Source: Zobellia laminariae (GTDB taxonomy: Bacteria; Bacteroidota; Bacteroidia; Flavobacteriales; Flavobacteriaceae). Taken from it: a DNA stretch of 64,000 bases. The notes beneath the pieces are model-generated. The model worked only from the letters and a program-made list of their open reading frames with translations, was not told the origin of the DNA and made no database searches. Below, one piece after another: positions 63,371 through 64,000 of the stretch (position 1 is its first letter; the number at the start of each line of letters is the position of its first letter). Location of the stretch: positions 414,283 to 478,282 of the forward strand of contig NZ_RCNS01000001.1 of the NCBI RefSeq assembly GCF_009725995.1, written 5' to 3'. The translations under genes and the position numbers were made by a program.

Positions 63371-63501
63371 CTAGGATAACTCTCTCCCCTTATTGATGTT
63401 GTCAGTAATTTCTAGTACTTTTCGTCTAGCTAAGAAAACTGCGCAGATAACAGATGTGTTTTACATCTAGACGAATACGCTCTATACCATTACATGCAAC
63501 A

Positions 63502-64000
63502 ATGGAAAATCTAATACACTACATACAATCTAAAATTTCTCTAACTCAAGAAGAGATTCAATTGACCAAAAAGTATTTCATCTCAGAAGAAATTCCGGCA
63601 CAAACCAATCTTTTAAAAGCCGGAAAAGTGGAACGGTATATCTATTTCTTAGATACGGGAATCGTAAAAGGTTACCAAAATATAGATGGAAAAATTGTGG
63701 TACAACATCTTGTAGCGGAGAATGATTTTTTCACTTCTTTGGAGAGTTTCATGACAGAAACGCCTTCATTGGATTATTATGAAACTGTTACTGCCTGCAA
63801 GCTTATAAAAATCTCAAAACCCGATTTTGACCTCCTACAACAGAAAACAAAATTCTGGGCAGTTTTTGTGAAAGAAGTTACCAATACACATTTGAACTGT
63901 AAATTGGAACGTGTAAAAGATTTTCAAATTTTAACCGCAAAAGAACGCTATTTAAAATTTATGGATCAGTACCCCCAATTAGCTTTGAATGTTTCTATAG
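63502..64000 (+). CDS. Crp/Fnr-type regulator (partial, right edge)
   Basis: 166 residues from ATG 63502, cut by the window. Cyclic-nucleotide-binding-like domain with aromatic pattern KVERYIYFLDTGIVKGYQNI and HLVAENDFFTSLESFMTETP, then the start of the linker helix before the DNA-binding domain (LTAKERYLKFMDQYPQL), which continues beyond the edge. Of the same small family as the protein at 62322. Target unknown. Confidence 0.85.
   Translation, partial: MENLIHYIQSKISLTQEEIQLTKKYFISEEIPAQTNLLKAGKVERYIYFLDTGIVKGYQNIDGKIVVQHLVAENDFFTSLESFMTETPSLDYYETVTACKLIKISKPDFDLLQQKTKFWAVFVKEVTNTHLNCKLERVKDFQILTAKERYLKFMDQYPQLALNVSI

Noticed and set aside
1..64000. CRISPR array, prophage, integron or insertion sequence
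   Set aside because: No regularly spaced repeats, transposase, integrase or terminal inverted repeats were seen. The phased repeats are operators of only two or three units.

Overview
The window reads as chromosome of a marine flavobacterium (Bacteroidota, Flavobacteriaceae, of the Zobellia/Maribacter kind). The evidence is AT-rich DNA, SusC/SusD pairs, FecI/FecR/TonB-receptor signalling, many lipoproteins with a short lipobox, promoters with the Bacteroidota -7 box TAnnTTTG, almost no Shine-Dalgarno sites, and a complete alginate utilisation locus. I found no tRNA, rRNA, CRISPR array or intact insertion sequence.

Layout. 1-2.25 kb: an ABC exporter cut by the left edge, behind a TetR regulator. 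2.8-8.15 kb: a very AT-rich accessory segment with a membrane protein, a P-loop ATPase whose frame breaks at an A7 run, and two proteins with PD-(D/E)XK nuclease motifs; it looks like an uncharacterised defence-type module. 8.2-12.5 kb: small exported proteins and a GH2 glycosidase. 13.0-13.4 kb: two tiny paralogous membrane proteins. 13.5-19.1 kb: a FecI sigma factor, FecR and a frame-broken TonB receptor, divergent from a repeat-containing lipoprotein. 19.1-52.5 kb: the alginate region. 52.8-55.8 kb: stress-type genes (DUF1328, CsbD, ArsC-like, AsmA-like). 56-59.7 kb: a metallopeptidase, a GH3-type synthetase and an exonuclease/GIY-YIG fusion. 59.7-64 kb: two 42-residue paralogues around an OsmC-like membrane protein, then two Crp/Fnr regulators, the last cut by the right edge.

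How the alginate genes work together. Two PL7 lyases and a PL6 lyase depolymerise alginate. Two SusC/SusD pairs and a PKD lipoprotein bind and import oligomers. PL17 releases unsaturated uronate, KdgF opens it to DEH, and an MFS carrier moves uronate across the inner membrane. An SDR reduces DEH to KDG, and KdgK and KdgA give pyruvate plus glyceraldehyde-3-phosphate. A PPi-type phosphofructokinase lies between kdgK and kdgA, and an Nramp-like carrier without the metal motifs lies between PL6 and the second SusC.

Regulation. Two near-identical FadR-type GntR regulators are encoded. Five intergenic sites carry the 12-bp palindrome TTGGTAAACCAA or variants, repeated every 13 bp and mostly overlapping a -7 box. 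They lie before both susC genes, the PL17 gene, the second fadR-like gene, and a divergent promoter serving a small kinase and a TIM-barrel/RraA/PI-PLC operon. This predicts one regulon and adds the divergent operon to it. A LacI regulator with its own TTAATCGATTAA sites controls kdgK-pfk-kdgA. Both susC leaders and both fadR promoters carry conserved RNA hairpins.

Caution: at four places (ABC start, ATPase, TonB receptor, LacI start) adding one A to a short A run restores the expected protein. This could be consensus sequence error, real mutation, or in the ATPase case programmed slippage.
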